DNA of 64,000 bases from positions 806,001 to 870,000 of the forward strand of contig CAWKDD010000003.1 of NCBI GenBank assembly GCA_963848335.1, given 5' to 3'. This stretch comes from Chersky-840 sp963848335 (GTDB lineage: Bacteria > Actinomycetota > Acidimicrobiia > Acidimicrobiales > UBA8190). Within the stretch, counting starts at the first letter, position 1. Each line of letters starts with the position of its first letter. Positions 25,439-34,351 of the stretch are shown in pieces. The position numbers and the translations under genes are program-made. The notes beneath the pieces were generated by a model. That model was not told the DNA's origin and did no database searches. It saw nothing but the letters and a program-made list of their open reading frames with translations.

Positions 25439-26783
25439 TCACCGGCCGGGGGCCGGGGGCCGGGGGCCGCGGGCCGGCGCGTCCCAGGCGCCAGAACTGC
25501 ACCAGACCGAAGGCGATGAACACGGGCACCACCGCCAGCGCGGGTCGGTATCCGGCCGCGTCGCGGCCGCCGTGGCCCACGGTGGTGAGTACCCACCCGA
25601 TGGTGAGATCGCAGATCACGGCGCAGGCGAATCCCCCGATGTTGACGACGCCGGTGGCGGCCCCGCCGCGCTCGGGCGGGTTGGCCTCGCGTGCCAGGTC
25701 GAAGGCGATGACCGACGTCGATCCGCACACACCGGTGATCACGGCCCAGGCGATCACCACGGGAGTCGGCACCCGACCTCCGCCCCACGACAGCACGAGC
25801 GTCCACATGGCCGCCAGCGCCAGCGCACTCGTGACCACGGCCGTCGGGCGTGCCCGGGGGGCACGGATGATCAGCACGCCGACGAAGGGCGCGCTCGACA
25901 CCGCGCTGAGGACGACCAGCGCCAGGGTGAAGCTGGCGCTGCGACCCGAGTAGTGCTGGGCCCGGACCAGGAACGGGTATCCCCACAGCGCCGTGAACAC
26001 CACGAAGGGCCCGGTCAGGGAGAAGTGGGCCCACATCCCCCGCCACGTTCCCGGCGCCCGCATGGCGTGGCGCACCGCCCGGCGCATGCTCGGGTGCGGG
26101 TGTAGCGGCAAGGGTGGGTCGGCGTCGGGCCGGTCCCGCACGAACAACCCCAGGACGACGGCCACCCCGGCGGTGACCGCCGCGGCCCCGGTGAACGTCG
26201 TCACCCATCCGAGGTGAAGGAGGCTGAGGCGCAGCGGCTCGGTCGAGACCAGCTGGCCCACCGCCCCGGTCATCGACGTCAAGGCCGTGACCAACCCGTA
26301 GCGCGTGGCGGGGAACCAGTTCTGGACCAGCCGCAGCACGTTCAAGAACGTGAGCCCGTCGCCGATCCCGACCAGGGCCCGCCCCGTGAGCGCGGCGGCC
26401 ACGTTCGTGCTCTGCCCGAAGAGGGCCTCACCGGCGGCGAGGAACACCAGCGCCACGGTGAGCATCCGGCGGGGCCCGAAGCGGTCGGCCATGGCCCCGG
26501 TGGGGATCTGCATGGCGGCATACAGGGCCAGCTGCACCGACACGAAGGTGGCCAGCACCGACGGGCCGATGTGGAAACGGTGCTCGGCGTCGAGCGAGGC
26601 CACCCCCAGGCTGGTGCGGTGGAACACGGCCACGAAGTAGGCGCTGACCGCCAGGCCCCACGCCGCCCAGGCCCGGCCGAGCCCGTGTCCGCCGGCCCCC
26701 GGCCCCGCCCCGGGCTCGGAGACGCCGGGCTGGTCGTCGGCAAGGAGGCCTGCGGATGCGGCTCGACCCCGGCGCTCCCGCAT
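25413..26783 (-). CDS. MFS transporter
   Basis: 456 residues from ATG 26783, with about twelve membrane helices. The loop after helix 2 reads GAMADRFGPRRMLTVALVF, the classic MFS motif A. The N-terminal helix segment YFVAVFHRTSLGVASLD resembles the sugar-phosphate/organic anion branch. A cytoplasmic loop with many prolines and histidines (LPLHPHPSMRRAVRH) separates the halves. Substrate unknown. Convergent with the DapB-fold gene. GTG/TTG starts further upstream exist but add only Arg-rich sequence. Confidence 0.88.
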   Translation of the reverse strand: MRERRGRAASAGLLADDQPGVSEPGAGPGAGGHGLGRAWAAWGLAVSAYFVAVFHRTSLGVASLDAEHRFHIGPSVLATFVSVQLALYAAMQIPTGAMADRFGPRRMLTVALVFLAAGEALFGQSTNVAAALTGRALVGIGDGLTFLNVLRLVQNWFPATRYGLVTALTSMTGAVGQLVSTEPLRLSLLHLGWVTTFTGAAAVTAGVAVVLGLFVRDRPDADPPLPLHPHPSMRRAVRHAMRAPGTWRGMWAHFSLTGPFVVFTALWGYPFLVRAQHYSGRSASFTLALVVLSAVSSAPFVGVLIIRAPRARPTAVVTSALALAAMWTLVLSWGGGRVPTPVVIAWAVITGVCGSTSVIAFDLAREANPPERGGAATGVVNIGGFACAVICDLTIGWVLTTVGHGGRDAAGYRPALAVVPVFIAFGLVQFWRLGRAGPRPPAPGPRPVIRRRGPVP

Positions 26784-26955
26784 CCCCCGATTGTGTCCGA
26801 CCGGCGACCCCGGGCCATCGGAGCGCCGGTGGCGGCGACGGCCCGGCCTCCCGCGGCGTGGTCCCCGGGCGGGGCTACGTTGAGTCCCTCGGGCGGCCCG
26901 GCGCACCTGCGCCGGGGGACGCCGGTGCCGAGACGACCAGGGGGAAGCCGACCAC

Positions 26956-28086
26956 ATGCCCGTGCCGCTCGACGAGTATCCCGTGCACCAGGTACCGCTC
27001 TCGATGCGGTACATGGCGACGAGCGACCGCAACGCCTATGACCGCTGCTACTTCAACGGGCACGACCGGACCGGCGAGGTGTTCCTCGTCACGGGCATGG
27101 GTGTCTACCCCAACCTGGGCGTCATCGACGCCTATGCCACGGTGCGACGTGGCGACGAGCAGTACACGGTGCGCACCTCCGACGCCCTGGGCGAGGACCG
27201 CATGGCCCAGCAGGTCGGCCCCTACCGCATCGAGGTCCTCGAGCCCCTCGAGCGGGTGCGGGTGGTGTGCGAGGGCGAGGACCACGGGGTCGCCTTCGAC
27301 CTCACCTGGACCGGGTCGTTCCCCACCGTCGAGGAGCCGGCCCACGTCATGCGCCAGGGCGGTCGCGTCATTCTCGATGCCTCGCGTTTCGCCCAGGTGG
27401 GAACGTGGTCGGGCGTGCTCCGCGTGGGGGACGAGGAGCTCACCGTGCGCGACGACCGTTGGGTCGGCACCCGCGACCGGTCGTGGGGCATCCGACCCGT
27501 GGGCGAGGCGGAGCCGCCCGGTCGGGCCGGGGCGGAGCCCGACGAGGGATTCGGCTTCTGGTGGACGTACGTGCCCCTGCGCTTCGACGACTTCGCGGTG
27601 GTGGTGATCGCCCAGGAGGACGGGGACGGCACCCGGACGCTCAACGAGGCGGTCCGGGTCTTCCCGGCCTCGTCGGGACGCCCGCCCGAGCAGCTCGGGT
27701 GGCCCGAGGTCGAGGTCCGCTACCGGCCCGGGACGCGCCACCCCGAGTCCGCCGTGCTGCACATGCGCGCCCGGGGCGCCGAGCCCGTCACCCTCGAGAT
27801 CGACACGCTCGGCTTCGTGGGCCTCAACTGCGGCCCCGGCTACGGAGGCGACCCCGACTGGTCCCACGGCCAGTGGCGAGGGCGCAACTGGACCGAAGGC
27901 GTGGTGGTGGACATGCGCGACCCCGCCGTCACGGGCCGGATCCCCTTCGGCGTGGTGGACCACGTGGCTCACGCCGTCTGCGACGGCGCCGAGGGGTGGG
28001 GCATGTTCGAGCACGGGACCTTCGGCCGCCACGAGCCCTCGGGATTCACGGGGTGGGAGTCGGTGGCTCCCGGTGCGGCGACGTGA
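26956..28086 (+). CDS. protein of unknown function, DUF7064/DUF7065-type, copy A
   Basis: 376 residues, no signal peptide, no membrane helix. Conserved-looking blocks: VFLVTGMGVYPNLGVIDAYA, TVRTSDALGED, YRIEVLEPLERVRVV, a TRDRSWGIRPVG block at about residue 175 and GYGGDPDWSHGQWRG late in the protein. A paralogue with the same blocks lies 1.2 kb downstream, and an APH-type kinase sits between them with a four-base overlap. I recognise the family as one recently split into DUF7064/DUF7065, from memory; a lipocalin-like or CrtC-like hydratase fold is possible but unproven. Function unknown. Confidence 0.75.
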   Translation: MPVPLDEYPVHQVPLSMRYMATSDRNAYDRCYFNGHDRTGEVFLVTGMGVYPNLGVIDAYATVRRGDEQYTVRTSDALGEDRMAQQVGPYRIEVLEPLERVRVVCEGEDHGVAFDLTWTGSFPTVEEPAHVMRQGGRVILDASRFAQVGTWSGVLRVGDEELTVRDDRWVGTRDRSWGIRPVGEAEPPGRAGAEPDEGFGFWWTYVPLRFDDFAVVVIAQEDGDGTRTLNEAVRVFPASSGRPPEQLGWPEVEVRYRPGTRHPESAVLHMRARGAEPVTLEIDTLGFVGLNCGPGYGGDPDWSHGQWRGRNWTEGVVVDMRDPAVTGRIPFGVVDHVAHAVCDGAEGWGMFEHGTFGRHEPSGFTGWESVAPGAAT

Positions 28087-29270
28087 CCGAGGCCGGCGCC
28101 GACACCCCGTCGGCCCCGTCCCCGGCGCAGGGGGACCCGCCCGAGGCGACGCCCCGGCCCCGGACCTCGACCCGCGACCGGGAGGAGCTGCACCGGCGTC
28201 TGGTGACGTGGTTGGCCAAACGGGTGCGGGACCCCGAGGTGTCCGAGCTCGTGGTGCCCGAATCCAACGGGATGTCGAGCGAGACCCTGCTCTTCGAGTC
28301 CACCTGGCACGAAGACGGCGAAGCGGGGGCACGAGCGACGGTGGTGACCCAGGCATGCGCGGCGCGGCTCATCCCCGACCCCGCAGCCGTCCCCGTGTTC
28401 CCCGTCTACGACCTCGAGCGTCAGTTCCGTGTCATGCGGCTGGTGGGTGCGCGCAGCTCCGTCCCCGTGCCCCGCACCCTGTGGCTGGAACTGGACCCCG
28501 AGGCGATCGGCTCCCCGTTCTTCGTGATGGAGCGCGTCGAGGGGCTGGTGCCGCCCGACATCATGCCGTACCCGTTCGGGTCGTGGCTGTCCGATGCGCC
28601 CCGCGCCGACCAGGACCGGCTCCAGGACGCGTCGGTGCGCGTGCTGGCCGAGCTGCACGGCGCGGACGTGAGCGCCGAGGACATCGCCTTCCTCGAGCTC
28701 GACCGGCCCGGTGCCACGGCCATGCGCCGCCACCTGGCCGAGCAGCGCTCGTACTACGAATGGGTGGTGGCCGACGGGGCCCGTTCCCCGCTCATCGAGC
28801 GCACCTTCGAGTGGCTCGAGGAGCACTGGCCCGCCTCCGAAGGTGCGCCCGTGATCAGCTGGGGAGACGCCCGGATCGGCAACATGATGTTCCGGGACTT
28901 CGAGCCGGTAGCGGTCCTCGACTGGGAGATGGTCGCCGTCGGGCCGCGCGAGATCGACATCGGCTGGATGGTCTACCTCCACCGCTTCCTCGACGACATC
29001 GCCCTCCAGGCCGGGCTCCCGGGGATGCCGCATTTCATGCGACTCGACGACGTGGCGCACGCCTATGCGCGCCACAGTGGCCACACCCCGCGCCACCTCG
29101 ACTTCTACACCATGTACGCCGCGCTCAGGCACGCCATCGTGATGAGCAGGGTGGCCCGGCGCCAGGTGCTCTTCGGCGAGATCGCCATGCCCGAGGATCC
29201 CGACGACATGATCATGCACCGGCCGACTCTCGAGGCCATGCTCGAGGGCACCTACTGGAGCAAGCTGTGA
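28083..29270 (+). CDS. APH-type phosphotransferase family protein
   Basis: 395 residues from GTG 28083, overlapping the preceding stop (GTGA). Kinase-like fold: a lysine-free N-lobe start NGMSSETLLFEST, then SPFFVMERVEGLVPPDIMPY, catalytic-loop equivalent ISWGDARIGNMMF (HGD replaced by WGD, with the Asn), and metal-binding VAVLDWEMVAVGPREIDIGW. This is the branch related to ACAD10/11 kinase domains that phosphorylate 4-hydroxyacyl-CoAs or other small hydroxylated substrates. The replaced His is usual in this branch. Being sandwiched by two paralogous proteins suggests that all three act on one substrate. Confidence 0.85.
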   Translation: MTEAGADTPSAPSPAQGDPPEATPRPRTSTRDREELHRRLVTWLAKRVRDPEVSELVVPESNGMSSETLLFESTWHEDGEAGARATVVTQACAARLIPDPAAVPVFPVYDLERQFRVMRLVGARSSVPVPRTLWLELDPEAIGSPFFVMERVEGLVPPDIMPYPFGSWLSDAPRADQDRLQDASVRVLAELHGADVSAEDIAFLELDRPGATAMRRHLAEQRSYYEWVVADGARSPLIERTFEWLEEHWPASEGAPVISWGDARIGNMMFRDFEPVAVLDWEMVAVGPREIDIGWMVYLHRFLDDIALQAGLPGMPHFMRLDDVAHAYARHSGHTPRHLDFYTMYAALRHAIVMSRVARRQVLFGEIAMPEDPDDMIMHRPTLEAMLEGTYWSKL

Positions 29271-29295
29271 TCCGCGCCCGGCCCGCACTGGGGGG

Positions 29296-30464
29296 GTGGA
29301 CCCCTTGACCAATCCCATCGGGCCCCTCCTCCCCGCCGACGAGGGGCTGTGCCACCAGATCACCGACACCTTCGCGGTGGTGGCCACGAGCGACCTGTCG
29401 TGGACCGAGAAGATCTGCGCCATGGCCGCCGCCAAGGACGGGAGCCTGCAGCTGGGCTTCGGTCTGGGCAAGTACCCCAACCGCAACGTGATGGACGGGT
29501 ACGCGGGGATCTCGCGCGGGGTGGAGCAGCGCACGGTGCGCGCCAGCCGGCGTCTGGACTCCGCCCCCGGCGCCACCACCGTCGGACCCATCCGCTACGA
29601 GGTGGTGGAACCCTTGCGCTCGGTCCGCTTCGTCCTGGAGGCCAACGACTGCCAGCCCGTCGCCTTCGACTGGCTGTTCGAGGGGATCGTGCCGCCATCG
29701 GTGGAGGACCGCACCCACATGCGCCAGGGCTTCCGGGTGGGGTCCGACCTCGTGCGCTACCACCAGATCGGGCTGGCGTCGGGCTGGGTCGAGGTGGAGG
29801 GGGTGCGCACCGACATCTCCCCCGACACGTGGGTGTCGACGCGCGACCACTCCTGGGGTGTCCGCTACGACGTGGGGCTCCCCCCCAGGACCTCGAGCCG
29901 CGCGACCCCCTGGCGGGGCTCTCCTTCCGCATGATCTGGAGCCCGATCGCCATGCAGCGGCCCGACGGGACCCGGTACGGGATCTTCCTCCACTACCAGA
30001 TCGTCAAGGGCCCGGGCTTCACCTACAAGCAGGTCGTCATGGGCGGAGTGGAGCAGCCCGACGGGACGGTGCAGCGCTTCGTCGACCTCGAGCCGTCCCT
30101 GGAGTTCGACCCGGGCAACCGCCGGCTGCGGGGCGGGCGGATCGAGGCGCGCGCTGCGGACGGGAGTGTGCGCACCCTGGAGCTCGAAGCCGTCTCGGAC
30201 ACGGGCTTCCATCTCGGCGCCGGGCTCTACTTCGGGCTCGACGGCCATCACCACGGCCAATGGCGTGGTGACCTCGTCGTCGAGGGCGAGCACGTCCCCG
30301 ACTGCGCCGAGCCGACCGTGGCCCGGCGCCTGCACCAGATCCGCGACACGGTGGTGCACGTCGTGGACCGCGTCGGCGGCGGCGAGGGTTGGGGCAACTG
30401 CCAGCCCATCATCACCGGTGGCGACGAGGAGCTCGGCCTCTCCCCCGACGACAGCTTCATGTAG
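29296..30464 (+). CDS. protein of unknown function, DUF7064/DUF7065-type, copy B, one frameshift
   Basis: Paralogue of the protein starting at 26956. Matching blocks: LGKYPNRNVMDGYAGISRG, RTVRASRRLD, RYEVVEPLRSVRFVLEAND, HMRQGFRV, the STRDHSWGVRYDVG block, and GLDGHHHGQWRGDLVVEGEH near the end. The start is GTG 29296. The frame changes in a C-run at 29879-29886: PQDLEPRDPLAGLSFRMIW continues in a different frame to the stop at 30464. Joined, about 389 residues, as long as copy A. Function unknown; last gene of the three-gene cluster with the kinase. Confidence 0.75.
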
Positions 30465-30782
30465 GGGCGCGCCGGACGGTCTCACGGAGAGGACCCGCAG
30501 GTTCACCCAGAGGGCCACCGCCGCCTCCGGGGTCAGGGTCCCGTCAGGGTCATCCCGGATTTCGCCCCTCTCGCCTGGGTCGCACACTGAGAGCACCGAA
30601 GACGACACCCTGTCGCGCCCGGCGTGTCCCGGGGGTCGCGCAGAACCGAGTCGCCGGTGTCGGTGAGGACCGGCCCGGGTAGTAAGACTGTCCACGACAT
30701 CGATCGATCAACCCGCCGAGCCTGGTCAGTGCCGTCGTACCCCGCACCCGATCGCGCCAGGCATGTGAAGGACGGAACCTCG
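30465..30782. other. intergenic region before the ABC exporter
   Basis: About 320 bp without a convincing gene. It contains a perfect 10-bp palindrome ATCGATCGAT at 30699-30708 and a possible -10 TAAGAC near 30683. Likely holds the exporter promoter. Confidence 0.4.
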
Positions 30783-31553
30783 ATGGCGATCACCGACACC
30801 GAATCGACAGGCGCCACCGCGTCACCGACGCCGATGGCGGCGCGCGCCGTCGACCTGGTGAAGACCTATGGCAAAGGCGACGCCGCCGTCAACGCGCTCA
30901 CCGGCGTCAACGTCGAGTTCGAGCGGGGGCGATTCACCGCCGTGATGGGCCCGTCGGGCTCGGGCAAGTCCACCCTGATGCACTGCATGGCAGGGCTCGA
31001 CACGCCGACATCGGGGCATGCCTATGTCGGGGAACAGGACATCGGGCAGCTCGACGACGCCGGCCTCACGCAGATGCGACGCGACCGGATCGGCTTCGTG
31101 TTCCAGTCCTTCAACCTGGTGCCCACGCTGACGGCCCATGAGAACATCACGCTGCCCGCCGACCTCGCCGGGACCAAGATCGACCAGGAGTGGTTCGACT
31201 TCCTGGTCTCCCAGCTACGGATCGGGGACCGGCTTTCACACCGACCCAACGAGCTGTCGGGCGGCCAGCAGCAACGGGCCGCCTGCGCCCGGGCCCTGAT
31301 CGGCCGTCCGGACCTGATCTTCGCCGACGAGCCCACCGGCAACCTCGACTCGAACGCCTCGTCGGAAATGCTGGCATTCCTGCGCCGTTCGGTCACCGAG
31401 TTCCACCAGTCGATCGTCATGGTCACCCACGATCCGCGCGGTGCCGCCTTCGCCGACCGGGTCGTCTTCCTGGCCGACGGCAACGTGGTGGGCGAGCTCG
31501 TGTCACCGACGGCCGACTCGGTGCTGGAGCAGATGAAGCAGCTGAGCACCTGA
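30783..31553 (+). CDS. ABC transporter ATP-binding protein, MacB/LolD type
   Basis: 256 residues from ATG 30783. Walker A GPSGSGKSTLMHCMAGLD, Q-loop FVFQSFNLVPTLT, signature LSGGQQQRAACARALIGRP, Walker B LIFADEPTGNLDS and switch His in MVTHDPRGA are intact. ATPases of this type drive FtsX-fold permeases that move lipoproteins, peptides or lipids out of the membrane by mechanotransmission. One base separates it from the permease gene. Complete. Confidence 0.94.
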   Translation: MAITDTESTGATASPTPMAARAVDLVKTYGKGDAAVNALTGVNVEFERGRFTAVMGPSGSGKSTLMHCMAGLDTPTSGHAYVGEQDIGQLDDAGLTQMRRDRIGFVFQSFNLVPTLTAHENITLPADLAGTKIDQEWFDFLVSQLRIGDRLSHRPNELSGGQQQRAACARALIGRPDLIFADEPTGNLDSNASSEMLAFLRRSVTEFHQSIVMVTHDPRGAAFADRVVFLADGNVVGELVSPTADSVLEQMKQLST

Positions 31554-31554
31554 G

Positions 31555-34089
31555 ATGTGGAAGGTCACCATCAAGGGCCTTCTCGCCCACAAGCTGCGGT
31601 TGGCGCTCACCGCCCTCGCCATCGTGCTCGGGGTCACGTTCATCTCGGGGACGTTCGTGCTCACCGACACCCTCCACAACACCTTCACCTCGCTGTTCGG
31701 CCACATCTACCAGAACGTCGACTTCCAGGTCCGCGGCCAGGCCGTCTTCACCAGCAACACCGGAGGGGGAGGCGCCGTCCGCAATCCCATTCCCGCGTCG
31801 ATCGTGACCACCGTCCGCAACGTCCCCGGCGTCGCCGATGCCGAGGGCACCGTCAGCGGGTTTGCGCAGTTCGTGGCGCCCGACGGCAAGGCCATCAGCA
31901 CGGGAGGGGCCCCCACGCTGGGGGTCTCGTTCGATCCCGACCCGCAGCTGTCCTCGTTGCACGTGGTGCAGGGCACAGGCCCCACGACCTCGAGTGACGT
32001 CGCGATGGACGCCGCCACGGCCAAGAAATACCACTTCGCCGTGGGCGACCGCGTGCACATCCTGCTCTCGGGGGCGCCGCAGACCTTCACCATCACCGGC
32101 ATCGTCAGGTTCGGCACGGCCGACAATCTCGCCGGAGCGACCCTCGCCGCCTTCGACCTACCAACGGCGCAGCGCGTGCTCGGGGAGGTCGGTCACTTCG
32201 ACGCCATCAATGTCTTGTCCAAGCCGGGAGTGGACAAAGCCACCCTCCAACACGCCATCGCCCAGGCTCTGCCTCCGGGGGTCGAGGTGGTCACGGGGCA
32301 GACGGTCGCCAACGAGCAGACGAACCAGATCAACCAGGCGCTGGGGTTCTTCTCGACGGCCCTGCTGGTCTTCGCCTTCATCTCCCTCTTCGTCGGCGGG
32401 TTCACCATCTTCAACACGTTCTCGATCATCGTGGGACAGAGGACCCGGGAGCTGGCGCTGCTGCGGATCGTGGGGGCGAGCCGGCGCCAGGTGTTCCGCT
32501 CGGTCCTCCTCGAAGCGGCGCTGACCGGGCTGGTGGCATCGCTCATCGGCTTGGGCCTGGGGGTGTTGGCGGCTCTCGGGCTCGAAGCGCTGCTCAAGGG
32601 CTTCGGCATCTCCCTGCCGTCGGGGCCGCTCGTCTTCGAGACCCGGACGATCATCGTCGCTTTGGCCGTGGGTGTCGGGGTGACCCTGGTGTCGGCCATC
32701 AGCCCGGCCCGGCGGGCCGTGCGGATCCCGCCGGTGGCGGCGCTCGTCGACTACCGGGGGGACCAGGCCGAGTCGTCGCGCCGGCGCATCGTCATCGGTT
32801 CGGTCGTCGCCGTCCTGGGGATCGCGGCGTTGACGCTGGGACTGACGAAGCCGGCGATCCAGTTGGTCGGCGTGGGGGCGATCGCCGTCTTCATCGGGAT
32901 CGGCATGCTGGCCCCGGTCGTGGCGCGCCCCATGGCGAGCGTGCTGGGACGCCCCTTGGCCCGCACGCTCAGCATCTCGGGAAAGCTGGGGCGCGAGAAC
33001 TCGATGCGCAGTCCCCGCCGGACCGCCCAGACGTCCTCGGCCCTGATGGTGGGCCTGGCCCTGGTGTCGACGATCGCGGTGTTCGGGGCGTCACTGTCCA
33101 AGTCGGCCACGGCCAGCGTCGACGAGGCCATCAGCGCCGACTACATCATCACCAGCTCCGGCAACGGCGCGGGCGGGTTCAGCAATTCGGTGGCGTCCGC
33201 CGCGTTGCGGGTGCCCGGCGTGGCCGCCGCCTCCACGGTGTACAGCGGCGAGTTCGAGTTCCGGCACTCGCTCGACAGCCTGACCGCCGTGTCGCCCAAG
33301 CACCTGTCGGACACCATCATCCTGAGGATGCAGTCGGGGTCCGGGGCCCCGGCCCTCAGCGCCGGGGAACTGCTCATCGACACCACGACGGCCACCTCCG
33401 ATCACCTCTCGGTGGGCTCGGTGGTGCCCGTGACGTTCGCCCAGACGGGGAGCTCGACGATGCGCATCGGCGGGATCTACAAGGCGAACTCGCTGCTCGG
33501 GAGCTTCCTCATCGGGGACGGCTTCTTCCTGTCCCATTTCAACAACCCCCTCCCCATCGCCGTCCTCCTCGACACGACCCGACCCCTCACCACCCAGAGC
33601 CGCGCCCTCGCCGACGGTCTGACGGCGTATCCCGACCTGAAGATCCAGACGCGAGCGGAGTTCGAGAAGTCGCAGCAGGCCCAGGTCAACCAGTTGCTGG
33701 GCCTGGTGTACGCCTTGCTGGCTCTGGCCGTGGTCATCGCCCTCATCGGCATCGTCAACACCCTCATGCTCTCGGTCTTCGAGCGCACCCACGAGATCGG
33801 CCTGCTGCGCGCCGTGGGGATGAAGCGGCGCCAGGTGCGGGCCATGATCCGCTCCGAGGCCGTGATCCTGGCGCTGTTCGGTGCCATCATCGGCATCGTC
33901 GTCGGGACCGCGCTCGGAACGGCGTTCGCCGCCTCGTTGAAGCAGCAGGGGATCACCGACATCGTCGTCCCCTACAGCAAGCTCGTGCTCTTCCTCGTCC
34001 TCGCCGCCCTGCTCGGTCTGGGCGCCGCCACCTGGCCGGCGCGCCGCGCCGCCAAACTCGACGTGCTGGCGGCCATCGCCGCGGAGTGA
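31555..34089 (+). CDS. FtsX-like ABC transporter permease
   Basis: 844 residues. An N-terminal helix (LRLALTALAIVLGVTFISGTFVL) precedes a large extracellular MacB-like domain, then a first FtsX helix group at about 260-400 (FFSTALLVFAFISLFVGGFTIF, ELALLRIVGASRRQVFRSVL), two helices around residue 410-460, a second extracellular domain and a second FtsX group at about 710-840 (ELGLLRAVGM-like EIGLLRAVGMKRRQVRAMIR). This double-FtsX layout is common in actinobacterial exporters without an outer-membrane partner. Forms a transporter with the preceding ATPase; cargo unknown. Confidence 0.93.
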   Translation: MWKVTIKGLLAHKLRLALTALAIVLGVTFISGTFVLTDTLHNTFTSLFGHIYQNVDFQVRGQAVFTSNTGGGGAVRNPIPASIVTTVRNVPGVADAEGTVSGFAQFVAPDGKAISTGGAPTLGVSFDPDPQLSSLHVVQGTGPTTSSDVAMDAATAKKYHFAVGDRVHILLSGAPQTFTITGIVRFGTADNLAGATLAAFDLPTAQRVLGEVGHFDAINVLSKPGVDKATLQHAIAQALPPGVEVVTGQTVANEQTNQINQALGFFSTALLVFAFISLFVGGFTIFNTFSIIVGQRTRELALLRIVGASRRQVFRSVLLEAALTGLVASLIGLGLGVLAALGLEALLKGFGISLPSGPLVFETRTIIVALAVGVGVTLVSAISPARRAVRIPPVAALVDYRGDQAESSRRRIVIGSVVAVLGIAALTLGLTKPAIQLVGVGAIAVFIGIGMLAPVVARPMASVLGRPLARTLSISGKLGRENSMRSPRRTAQTSSALMVGLALVSTIAVFGASLSKSATASVDEAISADYIITSSGNGAGGFSNSVASAALRVPGVAAASTVYSGEFEFRHSLDSLTAVSPKHLSDTIILRMQSGSGAPALSAGELLIDTTTATSDHLSVGSVVPVTFAQTGSSTMRIGGIYKANSLLGSFLIGDGFFLSHFNNPLPIAVLLDTTRPLTTQSRALADGLTAYPDLKIQTRAEFEKSQQAQVNQLLGLVYALLALAVVIALIGIVNTLMLSVFERTHEIGLLRAVGMKRRQVRAMIRSEAVILALFGAIIGIVVGTALGTAFAASLKQQGITDIVVPYSKLVLFLVLAALLGLGAATWPARRAAKLDVLAAIAAE

Positions 34090-34351
34090 CTCCGGACATC
34101 GCTGCCGACGCCACGCGCACCAGGCACACCCATACGCCACAAGCTGCACACGCGCCCCTGCCGCAACGAGCCGGCCTCTGCAGAGTCAAGGTCTCAGCAG
34201 CGTCCCAGGTCTGACCCAGGAGATCTTCACACCCGGCTCAGGAAACTCCCACCGATTCGTGGAAAAGTTGCGCAGTCAGTCGTGGGCCGCGCGTTGCGCG
34301 TTCGGCGACTGCGGCGGCGGCACGTGCCGGACCTGGCAGGGGGGCGGCAAC

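Noticed and set aside
28083..29270. Antibiotic resistance by the APH-type protein
   Set aside because: The catalytic loop WGDARIGN and length fit the ACAD10/11-like branch, and the neighbours are metabolic; resistance cannot be claimed.
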